Source: Flavobacterium sp. NKUCC04_CG (GTDB lineage: Bacteria > Bacteroidota > Bacteroidia > Flavobacteriales > Flavobacteriaceae). From it: a stretch of 64,000 nucleotides of DNA. The notes below the pieces were generated by a model. The model was not told the origin of the DNA. It saw only the letters and a program-made list of their open reading frames with translations, and did not search any database. How positions within the stretch are numbered: the stretch's first letter is position 1; each line of letters starts with the position of its first letter. Below are positions 52,911-62,368 of the stretch, piece by piece. The translations under genes were made by a program, and so were the position numbers. The stretch covers positions 1 through 64,000 of the forward strand of contig NZ_JAHKRA010000016.1 in the NCBI RefSeq assembly GCF_019345525.1. Direction: 5' to 3'.

Positions 52911-53714
52911 TTATACCTGTTTTTTATAAAAATCAGTATATGCTTCTGCAAATTTTTCTTTCGGTGTGAAAGGTAAAAAAGGTTTTTTTGAAGATTCTAT
53001 AAATTTTGTTAAACTTGAAGACACGTTTTCAGAGGCTATAATTACCCCGTCTGAGTGAAGTATAGCGTTCTTCATAATGTTTTCATAAGTTGGGTCGTCC
53101 AAATCTGCTATAGTGGCTTCTGGCAATTCGTCAAAAGCTACCTTGCTCTTCATATTCGCCCCTAATGGACCGTCAAAAGACTGACTAAAAACGGAGGTGA
53201 TAATTTTAGTTTCAGAAAAAATAGCCTCGTCTTTATAAAAGTTTTTTAAATAAACAGGCAACAAAGAAGCCAACCAACCTTGTACGTGGATGATATCTGG
53301 AACCCAATTTAATTTCTTAACCGTTTCTATAACCCCTTTGGTAAAGAAAATGGCTCTTTCGTCGTTGTCGGTAAATAAGTTCCCGTCCTCGTCGGTAAAA
53401 GTTGATTTCCTCTTAAAATATTCGTCGTTATCGATAAAGTAAACTTGAATGCGTTCTTTTGGGATAGAAGCCACTTTGATAATCAAGGGCATATCCATGT
53501 CATTTACTACCAGATTCATACCTGATAAGCGTATCACCTCATGCAATTGATGTCTTCTCTCGTTAATGCTTCCGTATCTTGGCATGAAGATTCTGATTTG
53601 ACCTCCTTGGTCGTTGATCATCTTTGGGGCGTCATAGGACATTAATGAAACCTCATTTTCTGCTAAATACGGTACCACTTCAGATGATACATACAATATC
53701 CTCTTATCTTCCAT
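52911..53714 (-). CDS. glycogen/starch synthase N-terminal domain protein
   Basis: A 267-residue protein that matches only the N-terminal catalytic domain of GT5 glycogen synthases: ILYVSSEVVPYLAENEVSLMSYDAPKMINDQGGQIRIFMPRYG, then DNDERAIFFTKGVIETVKKLNWVPDIIHVQGWLASLLPVYLKNFY. The KxGGL of true synthases is replaced, and the C-terminal ADP-glucose binding domain (GT1-like) is missing. Catalysis is therefore doubtful; it may bind a sugar nucleotide or act as a regulator. Such short forms are frequent in Flavobacteria next to panC and DUF4270, as here. It is divergent from panC, with TAAATTTG at 53753-53760 on the minus strand as its likely -7 box. Confidence 0.85.
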   Translation of the reverse strand: MEDKRILYVSSEVVPYLAENEVSLMSYDAPKMINDQGGQIRIFMPRYGSINERRHQLHEVIRLSGMNLVVNDMDMPLIIKVASIPKERIQVYFIDNDEYFKRKSTFTDEDGNLFTDNDERAIFFTKGVIETVKKLNWVPDIIHVQGWLASLLPVYLKNFYKDEAIFSETKIITSVFSQSFDGPLGANMKSKVAFDELPEATIADLDDPTYENIMKNAILHSDGVIIASENVSSSLTKFIESSKKPFLPFTPKEKFAEAYTDFYKKQV

Positions 53715-53791
53715 CTTGAATTTTGATTTTATGTTCGTTATAAAAAACGTTGCAAATTTACAAAAATTTAGTGAGTTATTTGGTAATTAAC

Positions 53792-53799
53792 TAATTTTG
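53792..53799 (+). promoter_or_regulatory. -7 box of the panC operon
   Basis: TAATTTTG, 23 bases before the panC ATG; the -33 partner is unclear. Confidence 0.5.
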
Positions 53800-53822
53800 C
53801 AGTCATTTTAAATCTAAATGAG

Positions 53823-54671
53823 ATGTTTATTTATACCACAAAAACGACTTTAGAGCGTCATTTAAAAGCGTTTAGAGATCAAAACAAAACCATTGGCTTT
53901 GTGCCAACAATGGGTGCCATTCACCACGGACACTTGACTTTGCTTGAGAAATCGATGCGAAATAACGATTGTACTGTGGTCAGTATTTTTGTTAATCCTA
54001 CGCAGTTTAACAATGCCGAAGATTTGGAGAAATACCCTCGTGATTTGGACCGCGATGTGACGACAATTGAATCACTTTCGAATCAAATTGTCATTTTTGC
54101 TCCTAGTGTTAACGAGATTTATGAAAATAATACGGTCTCCGAATCCTTTTCTTATGATGGATTGGAGTTTGAAATGGAAGGGGCACAGCGCCCAGGGCAT
54201 TTCGACGGTGTTGGAACAGTGGTAAAAAAACTCTTTGAAATAGTACGTCCCAACGTGGCTTATTTCGGCGAAAAAGATTTTCAGCAATTGCAGATTATAA
54301 AGAAAATGGTCGAAAAAACAGGATTGGATGTTGAAGTTGTTGGAGTGCCTATACATCGAGAGCATTCCGGATTAGCGATGAGTTCTCGAAACGAAAGATT
54401 GTCGATTCAAGGATTAAAAGACGCAACTTACTTATATCGAGTCTTGGAAGAGGCCAAAAAGCGATTTGTTTCTGAAAATCCCGTTAAAGTTCAGCAATTT
54501 GTTGAGAGTGAATTTAAAAATAATCCTAACTTTGAGCTCGAATATTTTACTATAGCTGACGAGGCAACTTTAAAACCGATTGTTGAAAAAGAAGCCGGTC
54601 ATAAATATAGGGGATTTCTTGTCGCTCATTTAGAAGGGGTTCGTCTCATAGATAACATATCTTTAAATTAA
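53823..54671 (+). CDS. panC: pantothenate synthetase
   Basis: Joins pantoate and beta-alanine with ATP to make pantothenate, the precursor of coenzyme A. It has 282 residues. The HxGH-type nucleotide motif is in VPTMGAIHHGHLTLL, FVNPTQFNNAEDLEKYPRDLDRD is the pantoate pocket, and GEKDFQQLQIIKKMV and GLAMSSRNERL (KMSKS-like) follow. panD, which makes beta-alanine, begins 13 bases behind, so the two last steps are in one operon. Confidence 0.97.
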   Translation: MFIYTTKTTLERHLKAFRDQNKTIGFVPTMGAIHHGHLTLLEKSMRNNDCTVVSIFVNPTQFNNAEDLEKYPRDLDRDVTTIESLSNQIVIFAPSVNEIYENNTVSESFSYDGLEFEMEGAQRPGHFDGVGTVVKKLFEIVRPNVAYFGEKDFQQLQIIKKMVEKTGLDVEVVGVPIHREHSGLAMSSRNERLSIQGLKDATYLYRVLEEAKKRFVSENPVKVQQFVESEFKNNPNFELEYFTIADEATLKPIVEKEAGHKYRGFLVAHLEGVRLIDNISLN

Positions 54672-54684
54672 TTAATATTGTCTG

Positions 54685-55035
54685 ATGCAAATAGAAGTAG
54701 TAAAATCTAAAATTCATCGTGTAACGGTAACTGGTGCTGATCTTCATTATATTGGAAGTATCACTATTGATGAAGCGCTATTGGAAGCGTCTAACATCGT
54801 TGAAGGGGAAAAGGTTGCCATTGTTAACATTAACAATGGGGAGCGTTTTGAGACTTATGCCATACCTGGACCTAGAAATAGCGGAGAGATTACCCTTAAT
54901 GGGCCTGCGGCTCGTAAAGTACATCAAGGTGATGTTATTATCATTATCGCTTATGGTATCATTGATGCCGAAGAGGCTAAATCTTTCAAGCCGTCAATTG
55001 TTTTCCCTAATGAAAAAGACAATACGCTAACCTAA
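54685..55035 (+). CDS. panD: aspartate 1-decarboxylase
   Basis: Pyruvoyl enzyme that makes beta-alanine from aspartate. It has 116 residues. The proenzyme self-cleaves between Gly24 and Ser25 in [15 protein letters not shown], where Ser25 becomes the pyruvoyl group. Further motifs are [13 protein letters not shown] and [19 protein letters not shown]. Directly followed (one base) by the flippase-like gene. Confidence 0.97.
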   Translation: MQIEVVKSKIHRVTVTGADLHYIGSITIDEALLEASNIVEGEKVAIVNINNGERFETYAIPGPRNSGEITLNGPAARKVHQGDVIIIIAYGIIDAEEAKSFKPSIVFPNEKDNTLT

Positions 55036-55036
55036 T

Positions 55037-56011
55037 ATGACCAAACCTCAAATAGGTAAAATAGCCAATATTGTACTGCCGCTTTTGTTGGGCGTTTTTT
55101 TGGTATATTATGCTTATAATAAGTTTAGTCCAGAGCAAATAGAAGAGATGAAAGGCTATTTTAAAAATGCCAATTATAATTATATTATCCTCTCTTCTAT
55201 TTTTTCTATAATCAGTTTGGCTTCAAGGGCTTATCGATGGAATTTTTCCTTGGAATTTTTGGGTTATAAATCCAAATTCACCACCAATTTTATGGCCATT
55301 TCCATAGGCTATTTACTCAACCTTACCCTACCGCGTTCTGGGGAGTTTTCCAGAGCTTTAATCTTACAGAAGTACGAGAAAGTCCCGTTTGATAAAGGTT
55401 TTGGTACCATCATATCTGAAAGGGTTATCGATTTGATTTGCTTGCTGTTATGTGTAGTGATTGCTTTGGTATTTCAATACGATATTTTAAAGCAATTTCT
55501 ACTCGAAAAAATTCCCGTAAAGCAATTGATTGTCTTAGGGGTTATCGGTCTCTTCCTTTTTTTGTTGGTGGTAGTGCTTTTTCGCTATGCGAAGTGGAAG
55601 TTTATACTGTTGATTAAGAAAAAAGTGGGAGGACTTATAGAAGGCGTGAGCAGTATCTATAAATTGCCCAAAAGAGGCGCTTTCCTCTTTCATACTTTAA
55701 TTATTTGGAGCACCTACATACTCACTTTTTATTTTGGAATTTTTGCTTTGACCGCAACCAGTGATATGGATTTAGGTATGGTGATGTCTTCGTTTGTAGC
55801 CGGTAGTTTTGCCGTTACGTTCACAAACGGTGGCTTTGGAGCTTTTCCTTTAATCGTTTCAGAACTACTTCTTTTTTATCACATTCCTCAAACGGCAGGA
55901 ACGGCTTTTGGGTGGATATTATGGACTTCACAAACTGCTCTAGTCGTTATTTTGGGAGCCTTATCTTTTTTGTTTTTACCACTTATTTATAAGAAAGTTA
56001 CCAGTAACTAG
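55037..56011 (+). CDS. lysylphosphatidylglycerol synthase TM-region (UPF0104) membrane protein
   Basis: A 324-residue inner-membrane protein with eight hydrophobic segments. It fits the AglD/MprF flippase-like family, with SLASRAYRWNFSLEFLGYKSKF, ISIGYLLNLTLPRSGEFSRALIL, FGTIISERVIDLICLLLC and the late GGFGAFPLIVSELLLFY. There is no soluble lysyl-transferase domain, so lysinylation of lipids is unlikely; lipid or polyprenol-sugar flipping is the family idea. It begins one base after panD and is read with panCD, although no pathway link is evident. Confidence 0.88.
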   Translation: MTKPQIGKIANIVLPLLLGVFLVYYAYNKFSPEQIEEMKGYFKNANYNYIILSSIFSIISLASRAYRWNFSLEFLGYKSKFTTNFMAISIGYLLNLTLPRSGEFSRALILQKYEKVPFDKGFGTIISERVIDLICLLLCVVIALVFQYDILKQFLLEKIPVKQLIVLGVIGLFLFLLVVVLFRYAKWKFILLIKKKVGGLIEGVSSIYKLPKRGAFLFHTLIIWSTYILTFYFGIFALTATSDMDLGMVMSSFVAGSFAVTFTNGGFGAFPLIVSELLLFYHIPQTAGTAFGWILWTSQTALVVILGALSFLFLPLIYKKVTSN

Positions 56012-56189
56012 CGTGCTACTGCATGCCGAATTACACACTACTCAAAATTCAGACAAGATTCCAAAGCGAATAAACGAATCTACTGCTCGAGATTCCAGCC
56101 AATCAAGTACTGTTTAAAATTCGTACTCGACTCCAAGCGTATAAACGAATCAGCAAAAAATCGTACTTTTACCTTTTAATGAAAAAAGT

Positions 56190-57557
56190 ATGGCAAAGGT
56201 AAAAACGGCATTTTTCTGTCAGAGTTGTGGTGCGCAATCGCCGAAATGGATGGGACAATGTCCGTCATGTAAAGAGTGGAACACCCTGGTTGAAGAGGTT
56301 GTTCAAAAGGAAGAAAAAACGGCTTGGGCAACAGCTAGTTCCGGTTCCGGAACCAAGCGGGTTTCAAAACCCCTGCGTGTCAAAGAAATCGACAGTACTG
56401 AGGAAATTCGAATGAATACCTTAGATGGAGAATTGAATCGCGTATTGGGTGGTGGAATTGTTCCAGGGTCTATGATTCTTTTAGGAGGGGAGCCCGGTAT
56501 TGGAAAAAGTACTTTGCTGCTTCAAATTTCTCTAAAGTTGCCTTACAAAACACTTTATGTTTCTGGTGAAGAAAGCCAAAAGCAAATTAAGATGCGGGCT
56601 GAACGCATCAATCCCACAAGTGAAAACTGTTATATATTGACGGAAACCAACACTCAGAATATTTTTCGCCAAATAGAAGCTATCGAACCCGATGTGTTGA
56701 TTATCGATTCCATACAAACCTTACATACCGATTATATAGAATCGTCAGCAGGTAGTATTTCTCAAATTAAGGAAACGACTGCCGAACTCATCAAGTTTGC
56801 AAAGGAAACCAATACTCCTGTAATTATTATCGGGCACATTACCAAAGATGGAAATATAGCTGGACCAAAAATATTGGAACATATGGTAGATACCGTGCTT
56901 CAATTTGAAGGCGATCGCAATCACGTATATCGCATTTTGCGTTCACTAAAAAATCGTTTTGGATCTACAGCTGAATTGGGAATTTATGAGATGCAAGGAA
57001 ATGGCTTGAGAGAAGTATCTAATCCGTCCGAAATATTGATTTCTCACAAAGAAGAAGAATTGTCTGGGACGGCTATTTCTGCAACTTTAGAGGGCATGCG
57101 TACCTTGATGGTTGAAATACAAGCTTTGGTCAGTACTGCGGTCTATGGGACTCCACAGCGTAGCGCTACGGGCTATAATCTAAAGCGACTAAACATGATT
57201 TTGGCGGTTTTAGAAAAAAGAGCCGGTTTTCGATTGGGAGCCAAAGACGTTTTCTTAAATATTACTGGCGGTATCTCCGTTGATGATCCGGCTATTGATT
57301 TAGCTGTGGTTGCCGCTATTTTATCGTCTAACGAAGATATAGCAGTGCCCAAAGAATTTTGTTTTGCAGGTGAGGTAGGATTATCTGGTGAAATTCGACC
57401 AATCAATAGAGTTGATCAACGCATACAAGAAGCTGAGAAATTGGGCTTTACCTCGATGTTTGTATCTAAATACAACAAGATTTCTTATAAGGGAACAGGT
57501 ATAAAAGTAATACTGGTTTCTAAAATTGAAGATGTGGTGGAATACCTTTTTGGATAA
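56190..57557 (+). CDS. radA: DNA repair protein RadA
   Basis: RecA-like helicase that drives branch migration in recombination. It has 455 residues. The N-terminal zinc finger has Cys 10, 13, 24 and 27 (CQSCGAQSPKWMGQCPSC), Walker A is GGEPGIGKST at residues 99-108, and the RadA-specific KNRFG starts at residue 254. The C-terminal Lon-protease-like domain has GGISVDDPAIDLAVVAAILSS and GEVGLSGEIRPINRVDQRI. Length and order are typical. It has its own short upstream region of about 180 bases. Confidence 0.97.
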   Translation: MAKVKTAFFCQSCGAQSPKWMGQCPSCKEWNTLVEEVVQKEEKTAWATASSGSGTKRVSKPLRVKEIDSTEEIRMNTLDGELNRVLGGGIVPGSMILLGGEPGIGKSTLLLQISLKLPYKTLYVSGEESQKQIKMRAERINPTSENCYILTETNTQNIFRQIEAIEPDVLIIDSIQTLHTDYIESSAGSISQIKETTAELIKFAKETNTPVIIIGHITKDGNIAGPKILEHMVDTVLQFEGDRNHVYRILRSLKNRFGSTAELGIYEMQGNGLREVSNPSEILISHKEEELSGTAISATLEGMRTLMVEIQALVSTAVYGTPQRSATGYNLKRLNMILAVLEKRAGFRLGAKDVFLNITGGISVDDPAIDLAVVAAILSSNEDIAVPKEFCFAGEVGLSGEIRPINRVDQRIQEAEKLGFTSMFVSKYNKISYKGTGIKVILVSKIEDVVEYLFG

Positions 57558-57681
57558 TTGGCAAGGTATTGGATTATAAGATTGTAAATCCGCTCCTTTG
57601 TGTTGATAGTAGGTTCAAATAAAGAAATAGAATCGGTACGGCAAAATGATTAAAAGGACTTAACCAAAATAAAATTTAACT

Positions 57682-59334
57682 ATGAAGCATTTGTTTACAT
57701 TTTTAGCGTTGACTTTGTTCTCGTCGGGAATTTGGGCGCAGAAAACACTTTTTACTCAAGCTAAGTTGGAATCGGCACGCGTGTATTATAATGGAGCCGA
57801 ATTGACGCAGAATGCCGTGGTAAACTTACCTAAAGGCACCTCAGAAGTAGTAATTACCAATGTCGCCAATGCACTGAATGAGAATACCATTCAGGTAGGG
57901 TCCACATCGGATGTCACGGTAATGTCAGTCCAATTTTCCAACGCCTATATCGAAGAATACGACAATGCTCAAAATTCACCATTGACCAAACCGCTTCGAG
58001 ACAGTATAGCTGCATTGGAAATCAAATTGGAAATGATAAAAAATGAAATCAATGCCGATTTGAAAACGGTGCAATTGTTGGATAATAGTGCTTATGGTGA
58101 ACCTAAAAAGGAGTTTTCTACAGCAGAAATGTCCAAATGGGTAGATTACTACAAATCCAAACGTCAAGAATTGGAAAACGGAATCTACAAAAAGAAGAAG
58201 GATAAGGAAAAGATAGAATTGCAGTGGAATAACCTCAAATCTAAATTGAGTTTTGGTATGGACAAAACTGAAAAAACCAGCAATGGTAAGTTGATTCTGC
58301 AGGTGATGAGTAACAAAGCGGCAAATACGCCTTTTCAGGTGAATTATGTAACCAATAACGCACAATGGGTGCCGTTTTATGATTTGCGAATTGATAAGAT
58401 CAATCAGCCGATTAAAGTGATGTACAAAGCTCAAGTGGTTCAGACTTCCGGTGTTGATTGGAGAAATGTCAAGCTAAGCCTTACCTCCGGAGTAGTCAAT
58501 CAAAACAACAGTACACCGGTTTGGAACACATGGTTTGTCGATTATGTTCCAGAATTTGCCGCCAATGAAGTGGTGACTATGGGGTATTCGGCCGGTAAAA
58601 GAGCGATGACCGGGTCGGTTGCTCGTTTAGAATCGGCTTCATATAAGCCAAGTCCACCAGTGCTAGAAGAAGTTTCCTATACCAATCGACAAACGATTGC
58701 AGAATATACACAAGTTAATATCAGTCAACTCAACGTTACTTTTGATATCGATATTCCTTATACCGTTTTAACAAATGGTAAAAGACATAGTGTCGATTTA
58801 AAGAATTTTGAATTGCCTGCTACTTATTTGTACTACAGTGCTCCGAAATTAGATGTTAATGCCTATTTAGTAGCGACTATTAAAGATTACGGAGGTTATA
58901 ATTTATTACCGGGTGAAGCCAATGTGATTTTTGACGGTATGCATGTGGGTAAAACCAATCTCAATACGGAAAACACCGAGGAGGAATTAAAATTGAATCT
59001 CGGTAAGGATACTAAAATTACTTTAACACGCACGTTGATTGCCGATAAATCGGGAACCAAAACCTTGTCGTCTAAAAAAACACAGAACTTTGTTTATGAA
59101 GTGACGGTACGAAACAATAAACAGGAGAGTGTTGAGATTAAGATAGAAGATCAATTCCCGGTGAGTTCTAATAAAGAAATTGAAATAGAACTAACGGATA
59201 AAGACGGTGCAACCGTTGATAATGAAAAAGGTTTATTGACTTGGACCCTTAAACTAAAACCAAACGAAACCAAGAAAATTCGCTTTGGATATCAGATTCG
59301 TTCCAATAAAGACAAATCAATCATGGGATTTTAG
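57682..59334 (+). CDS. MuiA-like protein (DUF4140/DUF4139)
   Basis: A 550-residue secreted protein with a signal peptide ending SSGIWAQ. The DUF4140 N-terminal part is TLFTQAKLESARVYYNGAELTQNAVVNLPKGTSEVVI, followed by a coiled-coil (residues 105-195, Lys/Glu rich) and the DUF4139 beta domain (VNYVTNNAQWVPFYDLRIDKI, ending SVEIKIEDQFPVSSN and KLKPNETKKIRFGYQIRS). These proteins are called mucoidy inhibitor A family from a Streptomyces or enteric phenotype; the role in Bacteroidota is unknown. Single gene, strong terminator behind. Confidence 0.88.
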   Translation: MKHLFTFLALTLFSSGIWAQKTLFTQAKLESARVYYNGAELTQNAVVNLPKGTSEVVITNVANALNENTIQVGSTSDVTVMSVQFSNAYIEEYDNAQNSPLTKPLRDSIAALEIKLEMIKNEINADLKTVQLLDNSAYGEPKKEFSTAEMSKWVDYYKSKRQELENGIYKKKKDKEKIELQWNNLKSKLSFGMDKTEKTSNGKLILQVMSNKAANTPFQVNYVTNNAQWVPFYDLRIDKINQPIKVMYKAQVVQTSGVDWRNVKLSLTSGVVNQNNSTPVWNTWFVDYVPEFAANEVVTMGYSAGKRAMTGSVARLESASYKPSPPVLEEVSYTNRQTIAEYTQVNISQLNVTFDIDIPYTVLTNGKRHSVDLKNFELPATYLYYSAPKLDVNAYLVATIKDYGGYNLLPGEANVIFDGMHVGKTNLNTENTEEELKLNLGKDTKITLTRTLIADKSGTKTLSSKKTQNFVYEVTVRNNKQESVEIKIEDQFPVSSNKEIEIELTDKDGATVDNEKGLLTWTLKLKPNETKKIRFGYQIRSNKDKSIMGF

Positions 59335-59353
59335 TATTATAATTTAAAAAGGA

Positions 59354-59388
59354 TTAAAAACCAGGGCCTAGCGCCCTGGTTTTTTTAT
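59354..59388 (+). terminator. terminator of the MuiA-like gene
   Basis: AACCAGGGC-cta-GCGCCCTGGTT followed by a T run. Confidence 0.85.
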
Positions 59389-59414
59389 TATATTAGTTAT
59401 AAATACAGTTGATT

Positions 59415-59930
59415 ATGAATGCTTATTTGGATATTGTTTTGCGAAGTGCAGCGGTTTATTTTTTTATGATTATCGCCTTGCGAATTTTCGGTAAAAAAGA
59501 ATTGTCGCAACTGAATACCGCCGATGTAATTTTAATCCTTTTAATTAGTAACTCGGTTCAAAATGCTATGGTGGGAAGCGATTCCAGTCTTAGTGGAGGC
59601 TTGGTGGCTGCTACTGTGCTGTTTGTAGTGAATTACGGCTTAAAAAAGTGGATGTTCAAAAGCGACAAACTGCGCAATTTCTTACAACAGAAACCCGAAA
59701 TTTTGATTCACGACGGTAAGGTCGATTTTGCAATGGCTACGAAATTGGGGATTACCTCCGATGAATTAACCGAGGCTATGCACGAACATGGCGTGGAATA
59801 TTTTAAGGAAGTGAAATTGGCTATGCTGGAAATAGACGGTAATATCAGTATTATAACTGGGGATAAAAACTTGAAGCAAACCCATTTTAAAAGAAAACAT
59901 TTGCGAAAAAATTTCATAGGGGGAAACTAA
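59415..59930 (+). CDS. DUF421 (YetF-like) membrane protein
   Basis: A 171-residue protein. The ATG at 59415 (MNAYLDIVLRSAAVYFFMIIALRIFGKKELSQLN) is preferred over a start two codons earlier. It has two to three N-terminal helices (NTADVILILLISNSVQNAMVG is the family motif) and a soluble C-terminal domain (KPEILIHDGKVDFAMATKLGITSDELTEAMHEHGVEYFKEVKLAMLEIDGNISII). YetF-type proteins are of unknown function, found in many bacteria and spore formers. Confidence 0.87.
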   Translation: MNAYLDIVLRSAAVYFFMIIALRIFGKKELSQLNTADVILILLISNSVQNAMVGSDSSLSGGLVAATVLFVVNYGLKKWMFKSDKLRNFLQQKPEILIHDGKVDFAMATKLGITSDELTEAMHEHGVEYFKEVKLAMLEIDGNISIITGDKNLKQTHFKRKHLRKNFIGGN

Positions 59931-59983
59931 GAAATTACTGGGTTCGTTTTTTGAATTGTGAGTGCAGCTAAGGTTATTATTTA

Positions 59984-60020
59984 TAAAAAAGACCGTCCTC
60001 TAAAAAAGTCGGTCTTTCTT
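59984..60020. terminator. terminator between convergent genes
   Basis: AAAAAAGACCG...CGGTCTTTCTT between DUF421 (plus) and the MscS gene (minus). Confidence 0.65.
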
Positions 60021-60071
60021 AATATGTATGACAGCTTATTCCTGTTGATAAGGTGTTTATCAAATAACAAA

Positions 60072-61379
60072 TTACGATTTCAAACTTCTCAAATCGTCGG
60101 AAGCGGGTAATTCAAATACTTCTAATTTAAAGAATTTAATGGAGGCCAACAGGTGGTCAAACATATCTGACATGATCATTTCATAATTGGTCCAGACAAT
60201 ATCGTTGGTAAACATATATAATTCTATAGGCAGGCCGTGTTCGGTAGGGTGAAGTTGACGAACCATCAGGGTCATGTCTTTGTGAATACCGGGATTTCGT
60301 TCGGCATACCGGGTGATATAGGCTCGAAATAACCCTACATTGGTGATTTTACGACCATTTACCGGCATAGATGGGTCGGCATTAGTCTCTTTGTTGTATT
60401 GTTCAATTTCGGCAGTTCGTTGTTCAATATAGGGCGCGAGAATCTGAATCTTCTTTAGTTCTTCGATTTCCTCAGGTTCTAAAAAGCGAATGGAGGATAT
60501 TTTTACGTTAATCGACCGTTTGATTCGTCGCCCACCTGAAACTTGCATGCCTCTATAGTTTTTAAACGAATCACTAATCAATAAATGTGTTGGAATAGTC
60601 GTGATAGTTTTGTCGAAATTTTGAACTTTTACCGTGTTTAAATTGATCTGAGTAACGGTTCCGTCTGCTCCGAATTTACTCATTTCAATCCAATCTCCAA
60701 CGCGAACCATGTCGTTTGACGAAACTTGAATACTCGCAACAAACCCCATAATGGTATCTTTAAATACCAACATCAGTATAGCAGAGGCCGCTCCTAAGGA
60801 AACTAGAAATGCCCAGGGCGACTTACCCGTCAACATCGAAAAGATAATGATTCCGGCTACGAAATACAAGAAAATACTAACGACTTGGAAATAACTATCG
60901 AGTGGTTTGTCTTCCATCGATTTTAAAGTCCTTGCAAAATCTCTAGCACTTTTAACCAGCGAACGAATAAAAAGTATAATTGCTACGACCAAAAAAATAT
61001 CGGCTGTTTTCAGCGTAAAAGAAGTAAGATTCGGGAAACCGAGAAAAATAATTGGAAACAATATCTTGGCTAGAATCAAGGGGATGATATGTGTAAAATA
61101 GTCAAAGACTTTATTGTGAACCAAAATATCATCGATATTGGTTTTACTTTTGAGTATATAGGTTTTGACCAGTTTTAGTAAAATATTACGAATAACATAG
61201 TCTGTAATATACAATACTAGAGATACGGCGATTAACAAGGCAATTGCCGTAATCATGTGTGTGTAATAATTATCGAGACCCAGTGCGTTAAAAAAATTAA
61301 ACATCTTTTCGTAGATGGAATTTATAGCGTCGGGGTCAATGATTTCAATAGGTAGTGTAGTCGGTGTTTTTTGGCTCAT
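60072..61379 (-). CDS. small-conductance mechanosensitive channel family protein
   Basis: A 435-residue MscS-type channel that opens on membrane tension. Start ATG 61379 (MSQKTPTTLPIEIIDPDAIN); the longer frame includes part of the ompA terminator and is rejected. Four to five helices in the first 210 residues lead to the pore-lining helix and the beta domain (ASAILMLVFKDTIMGFVASIQVSSNDMVRVGDWIEM, then GTVTQINLNTVKVQNFDKTITTIPTHLLIS). The C-terminal part is longer than in MscS of E. coli, as in YbdG-like forms. Confidence 0.92.
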   Translation of the reverse strand: MSQKTPTTLPIEIIDPDAINSIYEKMFNFFNALGLDNYYTHMITAIALLIAVSLVLYITDYVIRNILLKLVKTYILKSKTNIDDILVHNKVFDYFTHIIPLILAKILFPIIFLGFPNLTSFTLKTADIFLVVAIILFIRSLVKSARDFARTLKSMEDKPLDSYFQVVSIFLYFVAGIIIFSMLTGKSPWAFLVSLGAASAILMLVFKDTIMGFVASIQVSSNDMVRVGDWIEMSKFGADGTVTQINLNTVKVQNFDKTITTIPTHLLISDSFKNYRGMQVSGGRRIKRSINVKISSIRFLEPEEIEELKKIQILAPYIEQRTAEIEQYNKETNADPSMPVNGRKITNVGLFRAYITRYAERNPGIHKDMTLMVRQLHPTEHGLPIELYMFTNDIVWTNYEMIMSDMFDHLLASIKFFKLEVFELPASDDLRSLKS

Positions 61380-61402
61380 AGAATTTGTTTTTAGGTGTAT
61401 AA

Positions 61403-61436
61403 AAAAAGAGTGAAAAAGAAAAATCTTTTCCACTCC
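61403..61436 (-). terminator. terminator of the ompA-like gene
   Basis: Read on the minus strand: GGAGTGGAAAAGA-tttt-TCTTTTTCACTCTTTTTTT. Confidence 0.7.
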
Positions 61437-61453
61437 TTGTTAATTGGGTTAGA

Positions 61454-62356
61454 TTATAAGTCATTTAACATCTTGGAGATTTCATCCAATTTCGGTGATA
61501 ATATCACTTCAATTCTTCTGTTTTTTGCTTTTCCTTCTGGTGTACTATTAGTGGTTAGTGGTGCGTATTCACTACGCCCGGCTGCAGTCAAATTCTTTTT
61601 GTCGATTTTGCTGTTTTCCGCCAGTAGGTTAACAATAGAGGTAGCGCGTTTTGTGGAAAGATCCCAGTTGTTTTCTATGCCACCGCCTAAAGATCCCAGT
61701 ATTTTATCGTTATCGGTATGTCCTTCGATTAGAACTGCGATATCAGGATTGGTAGCCAATACTTTGCCGAGTTCTTCAACGGCGGTTTTACCCTCTGGAT
61801 TTACGGCCCAACTACCCGATTTAAACAACAATTTGTTTTCCATAGAAACATATACTTTGCCGTTTTTGTGTTCGATGGTTAGCCCCTTGCCTTCAAAGTT
61901 GTTTAGTGCTTTGGACAAATTGTCTTTTAAGTTTTTCATATGTTTTTCCTGAGCTGCAATTTTTCCTTCCAGCTCGGCAACCCTATTGGAGCGCTCTTGC
62001 AATTCCGATTTCAGTTTATTTAAGCGTTCTGCCTCTGCCTTCAGAGCGTTAGCGCTACTTTTTTCTAAAGTGGAATACGAGTCGGTAAGCGAACTTAAAG
62101 TCCCTTGCGCCGCACTGATTTCGGCATTGAGTTGATTGCGTTCTTCTTCAAGCTCGGCTAATTGAGCTTGTAGTTTTTGACGTTCCTTTTCCAATTGGGA
62201 ACGATCGCCACTTAAGGTTTCCATTTCTGATGATAATCGATCGTTTTCCTGTACTGCCGTTTCGTATTGGCCGTTCAATTCATTGTATAATCTGCGGGAT
62301 ACACAAGAACTCAATAAGCTAATGCTCAGTAAACCTAGAGCTATTTTTTTTATCAT
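61454..62356 (-). CDS. OmpA-family lipoprotein with coiled coil
   Basis: A 300-residue outer-membrane lipoprotein (lipobox SLLSSC, Cys 18). Residues 25-150 are a long coiled coil (ENDRLSSEMETLSGDRSQLEK, then many Glu/Leu heptads). The C-terminal OmpA domain (residues 165-290) binds peptidoglycan through Asp and Arg in VLIEGHTDNDKI and WDLSTKRATSIVNLL, with the end AKNRRIEVILSPKLDE. It resembles the OmpA-like proteins with coiled stalk seen across Bacteroidota. It lies between xth and the channel gene. Confidence 0.92.
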   Translation of the reverse strand: MIKKIALGLLSISLLSSCVSRRLYNELNGQYETAVQENDRLSSEMETLSGDRSQLEKERQKLQAQLAELEEERNQLNAEISAAQGTLSSLTDSYSTLEKSSANALKAEAERLNKLKSELQERSNRVAELEGKIAAQEKHMKNLKDNLSKALNNFEGKGLTIEHKNGKVYVSMENKLLFKSGSWAVNPEGKTAVEELGKVLATNPDIAVLIEGHTDNDKILGSLGGGIENNWDLSTKRATSIVNLLAENSKIDKKNLTAAGRSEYAPLTTNSTPEGKAKNRRIEVILSPKLDEISKMLNDL

Positions 62357-62368
62357 GTTTTATCGGAA

